From assembly GCA_030643345.1 (NCBI GenBank), contig DAOWMA010000137.1:1-6083 (forward strand): a stretch of 6,083 nucleotides of DNA, read 5' to 3'. Source of the stretch: Spirochaetaceae bacterium (GTDB lineage Bacteria; Spirochaetota; Spirochaetia; B11-G9). The position numbers were made by a program, and so were the translations under genes. Below are positions 5,729 through 6,083 of this stretch, one piece after another (position 1 is the stretch's first letter; every line of letters begins with the position of its first letter). The notes under the pieces are model-generated. The model searched no databases, was not told the origin of the DNA, and saw only the letters and a list, made by a program, of their open reading frames with translations.

Positions 5729-6083
5729 GGAATACTCTGCAATTAAAGGTCTCTCAGGAAAAAGATCCAGGTAACGACCTGCTGCTACGCTCTAATGTCA
5801 TTATTAACAAAGAATCTCAAATGATTGCAGAAGGATTAATTAGAAGCGGTATGCCTTTACTCCCTGAATATTTTGAAAAAATAGAGCAAGTTATACGTAA
5901 ATATAAAAATACGGATGATAGATTTATAAGAATACTTCTATTGCTGATTGATAAGGGTATTCCGTTTACTGAAAAAAATATTACTGAAATATCAGGTTTT
6001 ATCAGCGGATATGAAAATAGCCATTCAGGAAACAGAAAAAAGGATGAAAATGCCAAAAAAGATACAAAGCTGGAAGAAATTAA
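5704..6083 (+). pseudogene. 3' part of the same gene in the -1 frame, running off the window
   Basis: This frame is open from 5659 to the window edge. Its conserved-looking sequence begins before any start codon, around 5668-5704: 'VSSTKTLIEGSRMRARISW' followed by 'VGNTLQLKVSQE', which completes the beta-barrel begun in the 5' part. After it come helical stretches 'SQMIAEGLIRSGMPLLPEYF', 'IEQVIRKYKNTDDRFIRILL' and 'IDKGIPFTEKNITEISGFIS', then a polar Lys/Asp/Asn-rich stretch at the edge. Helices of the form 'L...G.p.t..N...i' are typical of the YlqG/FliK-like proteins that precede an FlhB-like gene. The first ATG, at 5704, has GAGGGG (5692-5697) at a 6-nt spacing, so a separate shorter polypeptide could be made, but it would cut the barrel in half. 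I read it as the rest of one gene; the 3' end is outside the window. Confidence 0.6.

Noticed and set aside
5817..6056. Minus-strand open frame of 79 codons at the right end.
   Set aside because: The + strand there reads as the helical 3' part of the disrupted gene, with sensible amphipathic pattern; the antisense product does not resemble a protein family.

Overview
The window is a stretch of core bacterial chromosome with every gene on the + strand. I see no mobile element, CRISPR array, tRNA or rRNA. The sequence is A/T-rich. Gene order is the 3' end of smc, a small membrane protein, a predicted lipoprotein, then ffh, rpsP, khpA, rimM, trmD, rplS, and finally a disrupted gene that looks like a hook-length-control or YlqG-type protein. 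The protein sequences (Ffh G4 region 'SKFDSD', a lipoprotein with an acidic linker and TPR-like tail, and a YlqG/FliK-like gene after rplS) fit a low-GC spirochaete best. That placement is inference; nothing in the window fixes genus or species.

Left third (1-2015): the smc fragment carries the C-terminal ATPase half (signature motif, Walker B, H-loop). It is followed by two unrecognised genes that overlap by 26 nt. The first is a one-pass membrane protein of 118 aa. The second is a 391-aa lipoprotein with a lipobox ending at Cys22, a long acidic linker, a probable beta-sandwich module and an alpha-helical TPR-like C-terminus.

Middle (2016-5516): a 63-bp gap holds a near-consensus sigma70 promoter (TTGACA, 17 bp, TATAAA) and a strong Shine-Dalgarno sequence before ffh. 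From there ffh-rpsP-khpA-rimM-trmD-rplS run with gaps of about 25 nt or less, and rimM and trmD overlap by 4 nt. This is a translation and protein-export operon: SRP GTPase, ribosomal proteins bS16 and bL19, a KH RNA-binding protein, a 30S maturation factor and the tRNA m1G37 methyltransferase.

Right end (5522-6083): a gene starts 5 nt after rplS, but its reading frame shifts by -1 somewhere in 5659-5725. It continues in the other frame to the window edge. This is either a sequence error, a real mutation or, less likely, programmed frameshifting.

No clearly new biological system is visible. The items most worth a second look are the frame disruption after rplS, the uncharacterised membrane protein/lipoprotein pair between smc and ffh, and two unusual residues in TrmD.
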